Assembly (NCBI GenBank): GCA_030949565.1
Contig: JAUZSK010000051.1
Span: 62,001 to 126,000, forward strand
Length of the DNA: 64,000 nucleotides
Origin: Enterobacterales bacterium
Lineage (GTDB): Bacteria; Pseudomonadota; Gammaproteobacteria; Enterobacterales; Kangiellaceae
Direction of reading: 5' to 3'
Part shown: piece by piece, positions 1 to 7,813 of the stretch
Layout of the letters: each line of letters starts with the position of its first letter
Position numbering within the stretch: position 1 is the stretch's first letter
Notes under the pieces: model-generated
The model's database searches: none
What the model was told of the DNA's origin: nothing
Seen by the model: only the letters and a program-made list of their open reading frames with translations
Program-made: the position numbers and the translations under genes

Positions 1-213
1 CTCACCAATAACCGCACCAAGGTAGGCTGATAAGACCACAGGATAGAAGCTGAGTAGATCCGCTCCTATCAGTCCTCCAACGCCGACTAACAATACCCAA
101 CCAGGAACAAAAAGACCAATAATTGCCATTGATTCCGAGAAAGCGATCAGAAAAATAATGAGCAATGCCCAAGTACTATTTTGCTGCATAATTTGAAGCA
201 ATGAGTCAGTCAT
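1..213 (-). CDS. DedA family membrane protein, N-terminal part only
   Basis: The start codon and the first 71 codons are in the window; the rest runs off the left edge. The translation begins MTDSLLQIMQQ and has a hydrophobic stretch, then the acidic-serine / P-G-W arrangement (FSESMAIIGLFVPGW) typical of the DedA/SNARE-associated (VTT) family. These inner-membrane proteins are implicated in flipping or transporting polyprenyl phosphate and phospholipids. The ATG lies 16 nt after the stop of the DUF3667 gene on the same strand, so the two are probably co-transcribed. Family assignment comes from the N-terminus only; the conserved C-terminal half cannot be checked. Confidence 0.7.
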   Translation of the reverse strand, partial: MTDSLLQIMQQNSTWALLIIFLIAFSESMAIIGLFVPGWVLLVGVGGLIGADLLSFYPVVLSAYLGAVIGE

Positions 214-229
214 AAAAAATATTTACACC

Positions 230-1498
230 CTAGGCTTGATAGGCACCCACTACAAGCGCAAAAACAAATCCAAAAATTAGCAGAATAAAATAGATAAATC
301 CCATCGCCATGGACTTAATGATCGTAATTTTCCAAGACTGTTGGTAGAATCGTTTTACAGCTATAAAAATATAAAGAAAAATCCAAATTAAAGTCAACGA
401 TTTAATCAATGAAAAAAATAGGCTTCCCTGTTGCAACAACCAAGTATCACTAGCAATTAAAACCTCTTCAAGTTTCAATGAAACTAACCGAGTAATCAAC
501 AATAAATAGGCAAATGAATGGTTATGTAGAAGAAAAATCAAATGCTCGGTGTAATAGCGTTTGGAAGACATATAAAATAATTTTAGAATAATCCCAAATA
601 ATGGTAATAAAATAAACATCATATAAGGCAGTGATTCTATAACGCTCTCATTCAAAGGTTTTGGATTTTTTTTCCATTGGTTTATTTTTGGCTCAATGAC
701 TGTAAGGAATGTTTTAAAAATACCATCGTCTAATTTATCAAGGCCGATAAATTTTTGCGTTTCATCATCCCATTCAAGGCTTACTGATTGATCGATATCC
801 TCCTCATTACTTGCTGAATCCTTTTTACGGATATGTTTAGCCTCTACCAGATTATTATTGGCTGTTTCTATAAATACTGGATCTTTGGCTTGCTTTGTAT
901 CCTTTAAACTGTAATTAATATCTTTCTTGCTTTTGGGAATATCTTCAACCATTTCCTGATTCGCTTGAATAATAGCTGGATCGGTTTCTGAGTTATTGCC
1001 AATCTTTGCTATATCACTATCAATGTTAGTTGCTGTTTTAGCCACTTCATCGCTGATGGTAACGCTGTTATCGAACTGTATTACTGGGTCAGGATTGATG
1101 CTTTTTATAGTAATGATTAGTAAAAGACTAGTAATCAGGTAAAGACGAAAAGGCAATACATAATGGAAACGCCGACCTTTAATATATTCCAGACTTAATT
1201 TAGCGGGTTTGAAAATTAAAGGGATAATGGAATGCTTAAGTCTTGAATCATAGCCCAAGGTATCATCTAGCAATTCTTTGATAACTTCACCAAAGAATTT
1301 AATCATGCTTTTTGATGATTGACCACATTCATGACAAAAAAGTCCCGACAAGGCGGTACCACAATTAGAACAGGCTATTTGTTTTGACGTTTGCTTTTCT
1401 GGTGTTGTCGATGGCCCTTCATTGACCGAAATATCATCTGAGGTAGCAGTTTGATTCATAAAAGGATGGTCCGTAACAATATCGAGACTTAAATTCAA
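230..1498 (-). CDS. DUF3667 domain membrane protein with N-terminal zinc ribbon
   Basis: A 422-residue protein. A CxxC...CxxC zinc-ribbon-like motif near residue 43 (CSNCGTAL, then CHECGQS) is followed by a segment resembling the DUF3667 signature (LGYDSRLKHS, then LIFKPAKLSLEYIKG). One membrane segment lies near residues 117-133 and about three more in the C-terminal 140 residues. Between them is a polar, acidic linker of about 150 residues. The function of DUF3667 proteins is not established. The stop is 16 nt before the DedA start on the same strand, suggesting a two-gene unit. Start chosen at the first ATG; a second ATG follows 13 codons later (MNQTATSD). Confidence 0.7.
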   Translation of the reverse strand: MNLSLDIVTDHPFMNQTATSDDISVNEGPSTTPEKQTSKQIACSNCGTALSGLFCHECGQSSKSMIKFFGEVIKELLDDTLGYDSRLKHSIIPLIFKPAKLSLEYIKGRRFHYVLPFRLYLITSLLLIITIKSINPDPVIQFDNSVTISDEVAKTATNIDSDIAKIGNNSETDPAIIQANQEMVEDIPKSKKDINYSLKDTKQAKDPVFIETANNNLVEAKHIRKKDSASNEEDIDQSVSLEWDDETQKFIGLDKLDDGIFKTFLTVIEPKINQWKKNPKPLNESVIESLPYMMFILLPLFGIILKLFYMSSKRYYTEHLIFLLHNHSFAYLLLITRLVSLKLEEVLIASDTWLLQQGSLFFSLIKSLTLIWIFLYIFIAVKRFYQQSWKITIIKSMAMGFIYFILLIFGFVFALVVGAYQA

Positions 1499-1598
1499 GA
1501 GATAACATCGCCGGATGATACGACATTAATGCCTTATCTACAAATTTCTGAAGTGATTAAAATACCAATAAGCTTAAAAAACATTTTATGCAGTCTTT

Positions 1599-3068
1599 CT
1601 AGCTAAAAGGTAATCCAAACCGAAAGATGGCCCCGCCAGCAGAGTGATTACTTGCCCGGATATCGCTTCCCAGTAGTGCTATTAACTTTTTGCTAATCGT
1701 CAGACCTAAGCCAATGTGTCGCTGGTCATCATCCACTGCCTTGTCACCTCGATAACGAGCATCGAATATGAAGGGGATATCTTCTTCAGCAATGCCCTCT
1801 CCGGTATCCTGAATACTGATAATGACTTGCTGACTTGAATCGGCCTTTTGTGCGCGTAATATTATTTTTCCTTTATTTGGTGTATGCCGTAAAGCGTTCT
1901 CCAGTAAATTGGTTAAAACTCTTTCAAGCTTTGCGATATCCGTAGTGACTCTGAGTGAGTCATCTGCAATATCAATGACCAGTTGGATGCTCTTTTTATC
2001 CGCCTTTTGTGATAACTTATCTTTAAGATCATAAAGAAGTTCTGCAATAGGGAAAGTTTCTAAAGTGACAGTAACATGGCCAGATTCAAGATGAGCCAAC
2101 TCAAAAATCTGGTCCACAAAACCATTGATTGACTTGGCGCTTTTTAAACAAAAACCCACATAACGTTCAATTTCATCGGTGGTTAGTTTGGCCCGCCTAA
2201 TTTGAATTGTTTCGAGAAAACCTTGTAATGAAGCAAGCGGCGTTCGCAAGTCGTGCGATAAGTGTGCTAACAGTTCTCTACGTTCGCCATCAACTTTTTC
2301 TAGCAGATTAAATTGTTGGTTAACTTTATCGATTAGTTGGTTAAATACGAGTGTTAACGCCTCTACTTCACCACTCGACGTTTTTGTCTCTATTCTTGGC
2401 AATTCATTATCAAAATCAGTCTCCCTTAGACTATTCACCTGCTGGGTAAGTTGTTTAAGTGGACTCACAAAAAAATGAAAACTAACCAAAAGAATTAACA
2501 AAAGAAAAAGTAGTGAGGTTGCCCCTATCACACCGATGACTTGTATACTCTCATTGCTTCTTACTCCGGCAAAAATACTATCATAAATTTTACCACCGAT
2601 AATTACAAATAGATAACCTTTAACTTGGTCGTTTTCAACAATAGGAGCCAGCGAAAATATTTTTTGTTGGTCGCTACGGGGATCATCCGCATAAATAGGA
2701 AAGGCGGCACCTTGTAAATATTCATTAAGCAAGGGCTGCATGTCAATTTTTTTACGTACCACTTCGCCCGGTTTTGCTGAATAGGATAAAATGTGTCCTT
2801 TCGGGTCGATCACATAAAACTCAAAATTTGGCCCTAAAATCATCATTGAATGAAATAGGTTTTCAAGCGCCTTAGAATCGTGAATACCTTTTTTAAGCAG
2901 CGGATTGTCGCCAACTAAGTGAGTTGCCAACGATTGATGTAATGCTTGCTCTGCCTTGTCCCTTGAGATTGATTCTAATGCTCTAGTCACATAAACAAAA
3001 GACACCACAATTAATAAAAATATACTGAGTAGCGTCACGGAAAGTTTTTGGTAAAGTGATAATTTCAT
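1599..3068 (-). CDS. Membrane sensor histidine kinase, partner of the adjacent OmpR-type regulator
   Basis: The protein has an N-terminal membrane helix, a periplasmic sensor region of about 150 residues, a second membrane helix, a HAMP linker, a HisKA domain with the phospho-acceptor histidine in LSHDLRTPLA, and a HATPase_c domain (N box NLLENALRHTP, G1 DTGEGI, G2 GLGLTIS). It should autophosphorylate on histidine and pass phosphate to the regulator. The ORF track starts at 3119, inside the regulator gene. I prefer the ATG at 3068 (MKLSLYQKL), which places the start 7 nt after the regulator's stop and gives a normal membrane-anchor N-terminus. Regulator and kinase form one operon. The spondin genes upstream on the same strand are plausible targets; the signal is unknown. 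Confidence 0.9.
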   Translation of the reverse strand: MKLSLYQKLSVTLLSIFLLIVVSFVYVTRALESISRDKAEQALHQSLATHLVGDNPLLKKGIHDSKALENLFHSMMILGPNFEFYVIDPKGHILSYSAKPGEVVRKKIDMQPLLNEYLQGAAFPIYADDPRSDQQKIFSLAPIVENDQVKGYLFVIIGGKIYDSIFAGVRSNESIQVIGVIGATSLLFLLLILLVSFHFFVSPLKQLTQQVNSLRETDFDNELPRIETKTSSGEVEALTLVFNQLIDKVNQQFNLLEKVDGERRELLAHLSHDLRTPLASLQGFLETIQIRRAKLTTDEIERYVGFCLKSAKSINGFVDQIFELAHLESGHVTVTLETFPIAELLYDLKDKLSQKADKKSIQLVIDIADDSLRVTTDIAKLERVLTNLLENALRHTPNKGKIILRAQKADSSQQVIISIQDTGEGIAEEDIPFIFDARYRGDKAVDDDQRHIGLGLTISKKLIALLGSDIRASNHSAGGAIFRFGLPFS

Positions 3069-3075
3069 GATTATC

Positions 3076-3813
3076 CTATTGCTTAATAAAGCAGCTTTTT
3101 TCGCTAAGACGATAACCAACGCCCCAGACGGTTTGGATTATTTTGTCACCACCATCGGCTATTTGCAGCTTATTCCTGAGTCGATTTATATGGGAATTAA
3201 CCGTATGCTCATAACCTATATGATCATAGCCCCAAACATTGTCCAGTAATTGGCTGCGAGAAAAGACTCGCTCAGGGTGACGGATAAAATAGTAAATCAA
3301 ATCAAATTCTAAAGCGGTTAAATCGACTATTTGATCTTGAATACTGGCCAATCGCTTGCTAGGATCGATGATTAAATCACCCATAACAACCTTGGCTGAA
3401 GATTCTTCCTTGGCTGTTGGATTAGTCGATAATAAATAGCTTTTGCTTCGCCGAATAATCGCTCGAACCCGCGCCTGCAACGCCGGAACGCTAAAGGGTT
3501 TGGTCATATAATCATCGGCCCCTTGCTCCAAACCAATAATTTGGTCCAGCTCAGAACTCTTAGCGGTTAACATTAAAATCGGCTGCGCCGGTTTTTTAAC
3601 GCGTACTTCTTTACACACTTCAAGACCTGACAAGCCCGGCAGCATAATATCTAAGATAATTAAATCAAAATCCTGACGGCTAATTCGCTCAACTGCATGA
3701 CTACCATTGTCACAAATTTCACAATGAAATGAAATATCTTCAAGGCTTACACGAAGCAATTCAGCGATATCGCTATCATCTTCAACAATTAGTATTTTCT
3801 GTTCTGATTGCAT
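3076..3813 (-). CDS. OmpR/PhoB-family response regulator
   Basis: A 245-residue two-domain regulator. The receiver domain has the acidic pair after VEDD, the phospho-acceptor aspartate in LIILDIMLPG and the conserved lysine in TKPFS. The C-terminal winged-helix DNA-binding domain contains LTALEFDLIYYF and ends with the typical VWGVGYRL. This is the usual length for the family. The kinase gene follows after 7 nt. Upstream, a strong stem-loop separates it from two spondin-domain genes. A triple 11-bp direct repeat before those genes has the geometry expected of OmpR-family binding sites, so I infer that this regulator controls them. Confidence 0.92.
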   Translation of the reverse strand: MQSEQKILIVEDDSDIAELLRVSLEDISFHCEICDNGSHAVERISRQDFDLIILDIMLPGLSGLEVCKEVRVKKPAQPILMLTAKSSELDQIIGLEQGADDYMTKPFSVPALQARVRAIIRRSKSYLLSTNPTAKEESSAKVVMGDLIIDPSKRLASIQDQIVDLTALEFDLIYYFIRHPERVFSRSQLLDNVWGYDHIGYEHTVNSHINRLRNKLQIADGGDKIIQTVWGVGYRLSEKSCFIKQ

Positions 3814-3874
3814 GACTCTTTTTCACTGGGTTATTTAAAAAACCGAATAATCATCTTTTGAAATGGCGGTAAGC

Positions 3875-3916
3875 AAAAAGCAAACGAGATTTGTCACCTC
3901 GTTTGCTCTCTTTTTT
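3875..3916 (-). terminator. Bidirectional-looking intrinsic terminator between the spondin genes and the two-component genes
   Basis: A perfect 9-bp stem, GCAAACGAG ... CTCGTTTGC, has a 9-nt loop. On the minus strand five Ts follow directly; on the plus strand TCTCTTTTTT follows. It sits just after the stop of the spondin lipoprotein gene and before the regulator gene, so regulator and kinase may be expressed mainly from their own promoter or by read-through. Confidence 0.8.
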
Positions 3917-3949
3917 ATCCATTGGATTAAAACTTCAATCCATTAGTAA

Positions 3950-4675
3950 CTACTGAACTCGGGTGATTTTGACTAGTATAACCGGATTATCAAATCGATG
4001 CGATTCATTCAGTACCGAAGTCGCTAGTCCGTCATCTTGAGTCACGACACCTGAATGAAGAGTTAAGAAATCACGATCATCTCTTTGGCTGTTAAATCCT
4101 TCGCCTCCATCCGCGGGGCCGGGGATTGTGCCGGACATTTCACTGTTAGACTCAGTTCCAGCATCATAGGCTGCCTTGTTAAAGGCTAATGTTTCTCCCA
4201 CGGCTAAAGTATCAACAGCAATTCGATTGATGCCACTGAAGGCATCATTAGTATTGACCAGCATGGTTGCGGCTGATAAATACAGATTGCTAAAGTTAGT
4301 GCTGGTGATAAATGCAGAAGCGCTAGCGCCTGGCAGCAATATACCTGCTGTTGAGACCGAGTTATCCGCCATTGCACTTTGCAGCATTTGACTATTATCA
4401 CCACCTTCTGCCAGGGTTTCAATAGCGACACTAACGGGCTGTCCGATTTGCCAGAAATCACCACTAGTATGCAGCACCACTGCCACTGGAGACATAGGTT
4501 GATTGGCGGTTAGATTGGTGGCATCCAAGCGAAATATTTTTGTAGGAACTATTGTTACAGGTGCTGGATCAGTAGTGTCATTACATGCTGATACAAAAAA
4601 TACCGCTGCTAAAACTATCCCTATTTGTCTAAAATTACGCGATAGCCTACTATTCTCTTTAGAAAATTTCATCAT
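3950..4675 (-). CDS. Spondin-domain lipoprotein
   Basis: The protein starts MMKFSKEN, has a signal peptide ending in a lipobox (FFVSAC) and therefore should be lipidated. The rest resembles the bacterial spondin_N fold: an initial strand FRLDATNLT, a QPMSPVAVVLHT segment, the IGQPVSVAIETLAEGGD helix region, and later DTLAVGETL and DAGTESNSE. The track start (4696) overlaps the upstream gene. I prefer the tandem ATGs at 4675/4672, preceded by AAGGAG and lying 7 nt after the upstream stop. Bacterial spondin-domain proteins are secreted or envelope proteins of unknown function. The paired gene upstream encodes a second, non-lipidated member. Confidence 0.78.
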   Translation of the reverse strand: MMKFSKENSRLSRNFRQIGIVLAAVFFVSACNDTTDPAPVTIVPTKIFRLDATNLTANQPMSPVAVVLHTSGDFWQIGQPVSVAIETLAEGGDNSQMLQSAMADNSVSTAGILLPGASASAFITSTNFSNLYLSAATMLVNTNDAFSGINRIAVDTLAVGETLAFNKAAYDAGTESNSEMSGTIPGPADGGEGFNSQRDDRDFLTLHSGVVTQDDGLATSVLNESHRFDNPVILVKITRVQ

Positions 4676-4682
4676 AGTCTCC

Positions 4683-5378
4683 TTATAGAACTTCAACGCG
4701 AAGTTTTAATACTGGATTTAACCAACGATGGATGCGGCTATCTAGATCGCTGGATCCGCCTGTCGCGTCGGTATCACCCAAGCTACCACGGTGAACATGG
4801 ATGTTGGTATTGGTTTCTTGGCTAGTTACACCTGTGCCATTTACTCCACCATCCATTCCTGGTGCTGCAGGGATCCCCGGAACACCAGGGGCGCCGCCGC
4901 CGTTAATGATTTCATCATTGGCTTCGGTACCAGCATCATAAGCGTCCACATCAATCCAATAAACACCGGCCGTGGTTGGTACTTTCCATGCGTCAATGCC
5001 CGCAAATCCGTCATTGGTAGGCAAAAGCATTGAAGTTAAGGATAAATAACCATTCATTCCTGTATCCAGCATTAAATTAGTGCTTTGACCTGGCATCAGT
5101 AGTCCGCCGGCTGGATTGACAGATACAGCCGCATTGGCGGTGTTTAATAATCCGACAACACCACTCGGATCGCCGCCTTCCGCCTGCATTTGCAGTTCGC
5201 TAGACGCCGCTTGGCCGACTTGAAATATATGAGTATTGGCATCATGCCCCGCCACTACAAAGGGTGTAAAGATGATGCCATGAGTTTGGTTATAAATAGT
5301 GATGTCCAGCTGCTGAGCACTGGCCATAAGAGATGATAACGCAATGGAGCTTGCGATGAGTAGTTTTGATAGTTGCAT
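4683..5378 (-). CDS. Secreted spondin-domain protein
   Basis: A 231-residue protein with a Sec signal peptide (MQLSKLLIASS..., likely cut after MASA). The mature part follows the spondin_N pattern: LDITIYNQTHG, then FTPFVVAGHD, FQVGQAASSELQMQAEGGD and a late DAGTEANDE. A Gly/Pro-rich stretch lies near residues 165-180 (GGGAPGVPGIPAAPG). The start ATG has AGAGGAT upstream. It is the first gene of a two-gene unit with the lipoprotein paralogue (7-nt gap), and it lies behind three direct repeats proposed as the binding site of the neighbouring response regulator. Biological role unknown. Confidence 0.8.
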   Translation of the reverse strand: MQLSKLLIASSIALSSLMASAQQLDITIYNQTHGIIFTPFVVAGHDANTHIFQVGQAASSELQMQAEGGDPSGVVGLLNTANAAVSVNPAGGLLMPGQSTNLMLDTGMNGYLSLTSMLLPTNDGFAGIDAWKVPTTAGVYWIDVDAYDAGTEANDEIINGGGAPGVPGIPAAPGMDGGVNGTGVTSQETNTNIHVHRGSLGDTDATGGSSDLDSRIHRWLNPVLKLRVEVL

Positions 5379-5432
5379 AAGCTTATCCTCTGGTTTAATG
5401 AAGATGACAGCTTATCGACTATGCTTCCCAGT

Positions 5433-5465
5433 AAGGTCACGAAAGTATCACAAATTGGTCACAGC
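5433..5465 (-). promoter_or_regulatory. Three tandem 11-bp direct repeats, likely response-regulator operator
   Basis: The core TCAC occurs at 5437, 5448 and 5459, an exact 11-bp period, within AAGGTCACGAA / AGTATCACAAA / TTGGTCACAGC. Direct repeats one helical turn apart are the standard binding geometry of OmpR/PhoB-family regulators. The array lies about 55-90 bp upstream of the first spondin gene. Assignment to the neighbouring regulator is inference. Confidence 0.55.
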
Positions 5466-5636
5466 TGATTGGCTTAGCTATTTTCTAATAGAATATTTGG
5501 GCATTGCGAGCTATACAAATTTATGCGCTACTCTGCGGGAAATGCAGCGGCGTGGCAAAATACTGGTTTTATCTTTGAACTTCGAATATTTTTCTGACTG
5601 CATGGAATTGTTGGCACCTCTTTTTTTTACAACGCC

Positions 5637-5664
5637 ATTGCGAGGAGAAGCGACGCGGCAATCT
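5637..5664. repeat. REP-like unit, copy 1
   Basis: The sequence begins ATTGCGAGGAG and ends GACGCGGCAATCT, with outer inverted ends ATTGC...GCAAT. A related copy lies about 360 bp away. Such short palindromic units are often mobilised by REP-associated tyrosine transposases, of which two copies lie 4-6 kb downstream; a direct link is not shown. Confidence 0.5.
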
Positions 5665-5830
5665 GCTTAATTGAATGGCAGTTTTCGTAGGTTGGCTGTT
5701 GAGCATTAGCGAAACCCAATAATCACGGATTGAATTTTCTAAATTTAAGGCTGTTTCGCACCGCTGCGCTTGCGTGCGACATTCTTTTTTTCAAGAGCTA
5801 AAAAAGAACGCAAAAAAGCCCTGACGCTCG

Positions 5831-5950
5831 CCGCTGGGTACGGACGCCTACTGTCCTGTTTTGATATGATGTTTGATTGTGCACCCACCGCATGTTTTGA
5901 TATTTGGACCGGATGGGTGTGTTTATGCTGGATGGTGGCTAGCTAAATTG
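5831..5950. repeat. Dispersed intergenic repeat, copy A
   Basis: Roughly 120 bp aligns by eye with 20071-20190: CGCTGGGTACGGACGCC against CGCTGGGCACGGACTCC, then a TTTTGATATT block, a CGGATGG block and GGATGGTGG in the same order and spacing. Neither copy is coding. It may be a decayed mobile or regulatory repeat. Confidence 0.5.
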
Positions 5951-5997
5951 GTGGCTTTCTAACGATCTATAACCGTTACTTTCTTGGTTCTGAGTCT

Positions 5998-6026
5998 TTG
6001 CGAGAAGCGCTGCGACGCGGCAATCT
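5998..6026. repeat. REP-like unit, copy 2
   Basis: The sequence TTTGCGAGAAGCG, followed by GACGCGGCAATCT, is a variant of the unit at 5637-5664 in the same orientation, with a few extra central bases. Only two copies were noticed in this window. Confidence 0.45.
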
Positions 6027-6336
6027 ATCAGCTTTTAGATGTATATTGTAGGAAATTGTCCCGGTTCCATGTGAGATATCTCTCAATAGTGCCTGTCTAG
6101 TTTTGTTTTTGGCAAATAGCCTTCACCGCTTGATTGCGCAAGATGCGCAAATAGAATGGCTATTTAAGAATAAATTTGCAGCCCTGCGTGGACGCAAAAA
6201 TGTTGGAAGAGGTTTTTTGAGTGCTACTAAATTGCATATTGAATTGTGTGTTTTATTTTATCTGCTAAAAGAATTAGTCTATTTTTATCATCTGTAAACG
6301 GGAAAGTAAAGTAAAAATTAAAATATCAAGCCCGCT

Positions 6337-7143
6337 TTATTCCCAAGACTGTTGCTCATATTCTGGAAAAACTAAACTTTTAGTTTCAGATTTTGAAGAG
6401 GCAATGGCGATAGCCTGCTTTCTTAATTGCTCAACGTCGCTACTAACTTGGTAGCGGAAAGCCGAAAAAGCCTTCCAGGACTGCTCAAAACCTTTAACCT
6501 CTTTACCCGCGACACGATCGGATAATAGCGGTGAAATCATTGCAAAGCCTTGATATAATCGTCTAGCAAGTCGGCGTTCAAACTTTTGAATTTTTTTATT
6601 TAATGACGATAGCTTTTGACGATCAATTAAAGGATCTACGGTTTTTTGGACATCTACATAGCCCGTAAAATAGTCTAAAACCTGTTGTTTCGACACCTTG
6701 GCCGCATCTCGCCATAAATTCATATTATCCCGATTGAGGATCTCAAGACTCGACGGTTCCACAATTAGTACCGTAGGCGTCGCGTAGATTACGGGCACTG
6801 AAAGGTGAGTGATCGCTGGTTTTATTTGATCAAGATACCCAACATCTACATACAAAAGCTGATAGTTTTGTTCAATATAAGTCTTAATTTCCGTAGATTC
6901 AATATTGGCCGCAAGTCCGCGACTATCATGACACCAATTGGCACCTAAAATAATTAAACCTAAACGGTTATTTTCTGATGCTTTAGTGAGAGTTTCATTA
7001 ATGGCTAGTTGAACGTCTTTCACCGGATTAAACACTTCACCAGCGCCCGTTTCGTGCTTCTTTTGACTGGTGGAAGACTGTTCATTTGCCCAGCTATCAC
7101 CGCTAGTCAATAATAAAACAAGAATAAATAAAATCGCCTTCAT
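6337..7143 (-). CDS. Exported thioredoxin-like protein
   Basis: A 268-residue protein with a signal peptide (MKAILFILVLLLTSG, likely cut after DSWA). A thioredoxin-fold region follows at about residues 40-160: the central strand and active-site segment LGLIILGANWCHDSRG, then LLYVDVGYLDQ and the cis-proline-like YATPTVLIVE. The active site has only one cysteine in the usual place (WCHDS, not CxxC), so a simple disulfide oxidoreductase is doubtful. The C-terminal 90 residues are helical and basic. It stands alone on the minus strand. Likely periplasmic; substrate unknown. Confidence 0.65.
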   Translation of the reverse strand: MKAILFILVLLLTSGDSWANEQSSTSQKKHETGAGEVFNPVKDVQLAINETLTKASENNRLGLIILGANWCHDSRGLAANIESTEIKTYIEQNYQLLYVDVGYLDQIKPAITHLSVPVIYATPTVLIVEPSSLEILNRDNMNLWRDAAKVSKQQVLDYFTGYVDVQKTVDPLIDRQKLSSLNKKIQKFERRLARRLYQGFAMISPLLSDRVAGKEVKGFEQSWKAFSAFRYQVSSDVEQLRKQAIAIASSKSETKSLVFPEYEQQSWE

Positions 7144-7305
7144 AATGGAATTCCCTTGGTAATAGATTGCTACCTCATTTTAAAGTGGCCGCACAGAACG
7201 TCATTCTACAACAAAATACTTAGAATCAACACATTTCAATTGCCGCTTAGGGTTTAGCACTTTCAATACAAGTAACAACAAAATTGGTATGAGTAACCGA
7301 CGAGG

Positions 7306-7686
7306 TTATTCTTCTGTAACAATCACACGCTCTAAATGCCAAACCTTTGCTACAATCACCCAGCCCTTTTCACCTTTAACAAAGCTAAGATGATCAACAA
7401 AAATATTGTTCTGAGCGCGTAATCTTAATTTCACTACAGCACTTTTCTCGCTTAACCAATCAATTAATATCACCTGATCTTCGCGGGGGCTATTGCTGCT
7501 AGCAGGAGAAGGTCTACTAGCAACATCTTGGCGGAAACTAGCGATGGGATCGGTAAATACCTTGCCCTGATCAACATCAAATAGACTGGCACTGTGATGG
7601 AATACACTATCAAGTGCTGCCACATCACACTCATAGATCGCATCGAAATAGGTCTGGATTGCCTGCCACAAAGCTTTATCTTGCAT
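7306..7686 (-). CDS. NTF2-like / SnoaL-like small protein
   Basis: A 126-residue protein with the alpha+beta cone pattern of the NTF2 superfamily: an initial helix WQAIQTYFDAIYECDVAALDSVFHH, then a hydrophobic strand series ending DHLSFVKGEKGWVIVAKVWHLE. The pattern matches small lumazine-binding/DUF4440-like NTF2 proteins, which are enzymes or ligand-binding domains without a single shared reaction. Divergently transcribed from the AraC-type regulator next door, sharing a 127-bp intergenic region, so it is a plausible target of that regulator. No catalytic residues can be assigned. Confidence 0.7.
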   Translation of the reverse strand: MQDKALWQAIQTYFDAIYECDVAALDSVFHHSASLFDVDQGKVFTDPIASFRQDVASRPSPASSNSPREDQVILIDWLSEKSAVVKLRLRAQNNIFVDHLSFVKGEKGWVIVAKVWHLERVIVTEE

Positions 7687-7813
7687 ATTTTTTTCCTCAA
7701 GTATTATCGCCAGGGTCTATGATAGAGCATTTTCGGCCATTGACCATTGGCTTAAAAGACAATATAAGATATTATCAAGCCATTCTTCTTTACCAACCGC
7801 TCAGTTTTGCCAT

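Larger units (their letters stand above)
5379..6336. other. Gene-poor intergenic stretch with operator and repeats
   Basis: About 950 bases between the spondin gene and the thioredoxin-like gene. I see no convincing gene; the track ORFs at 5344-5670 (+) and 6103-6297 (+) lack family features and good ribosome sites. It does hold the 11-bp direct repeats near the left end, two REP-like units and one copy of a dispersed repeat, each listed separately. The composition resembles decayed or mobile-element-derived DNA. Confidence 0.6.

Noticed and set aside
5344-5670. 108-residue plus-strand ORF
   Set aside because: Overlaps the spondin gene start and the operator, and reads through a REP-like unit; no signal or domain.
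6103-6297. 64-residue plus-strand ORF in the repeat-rich gap
   Set aside because: No ribosome site, no family features, odd composition; lies in decayed-looking DNA next to the REP-like unit.
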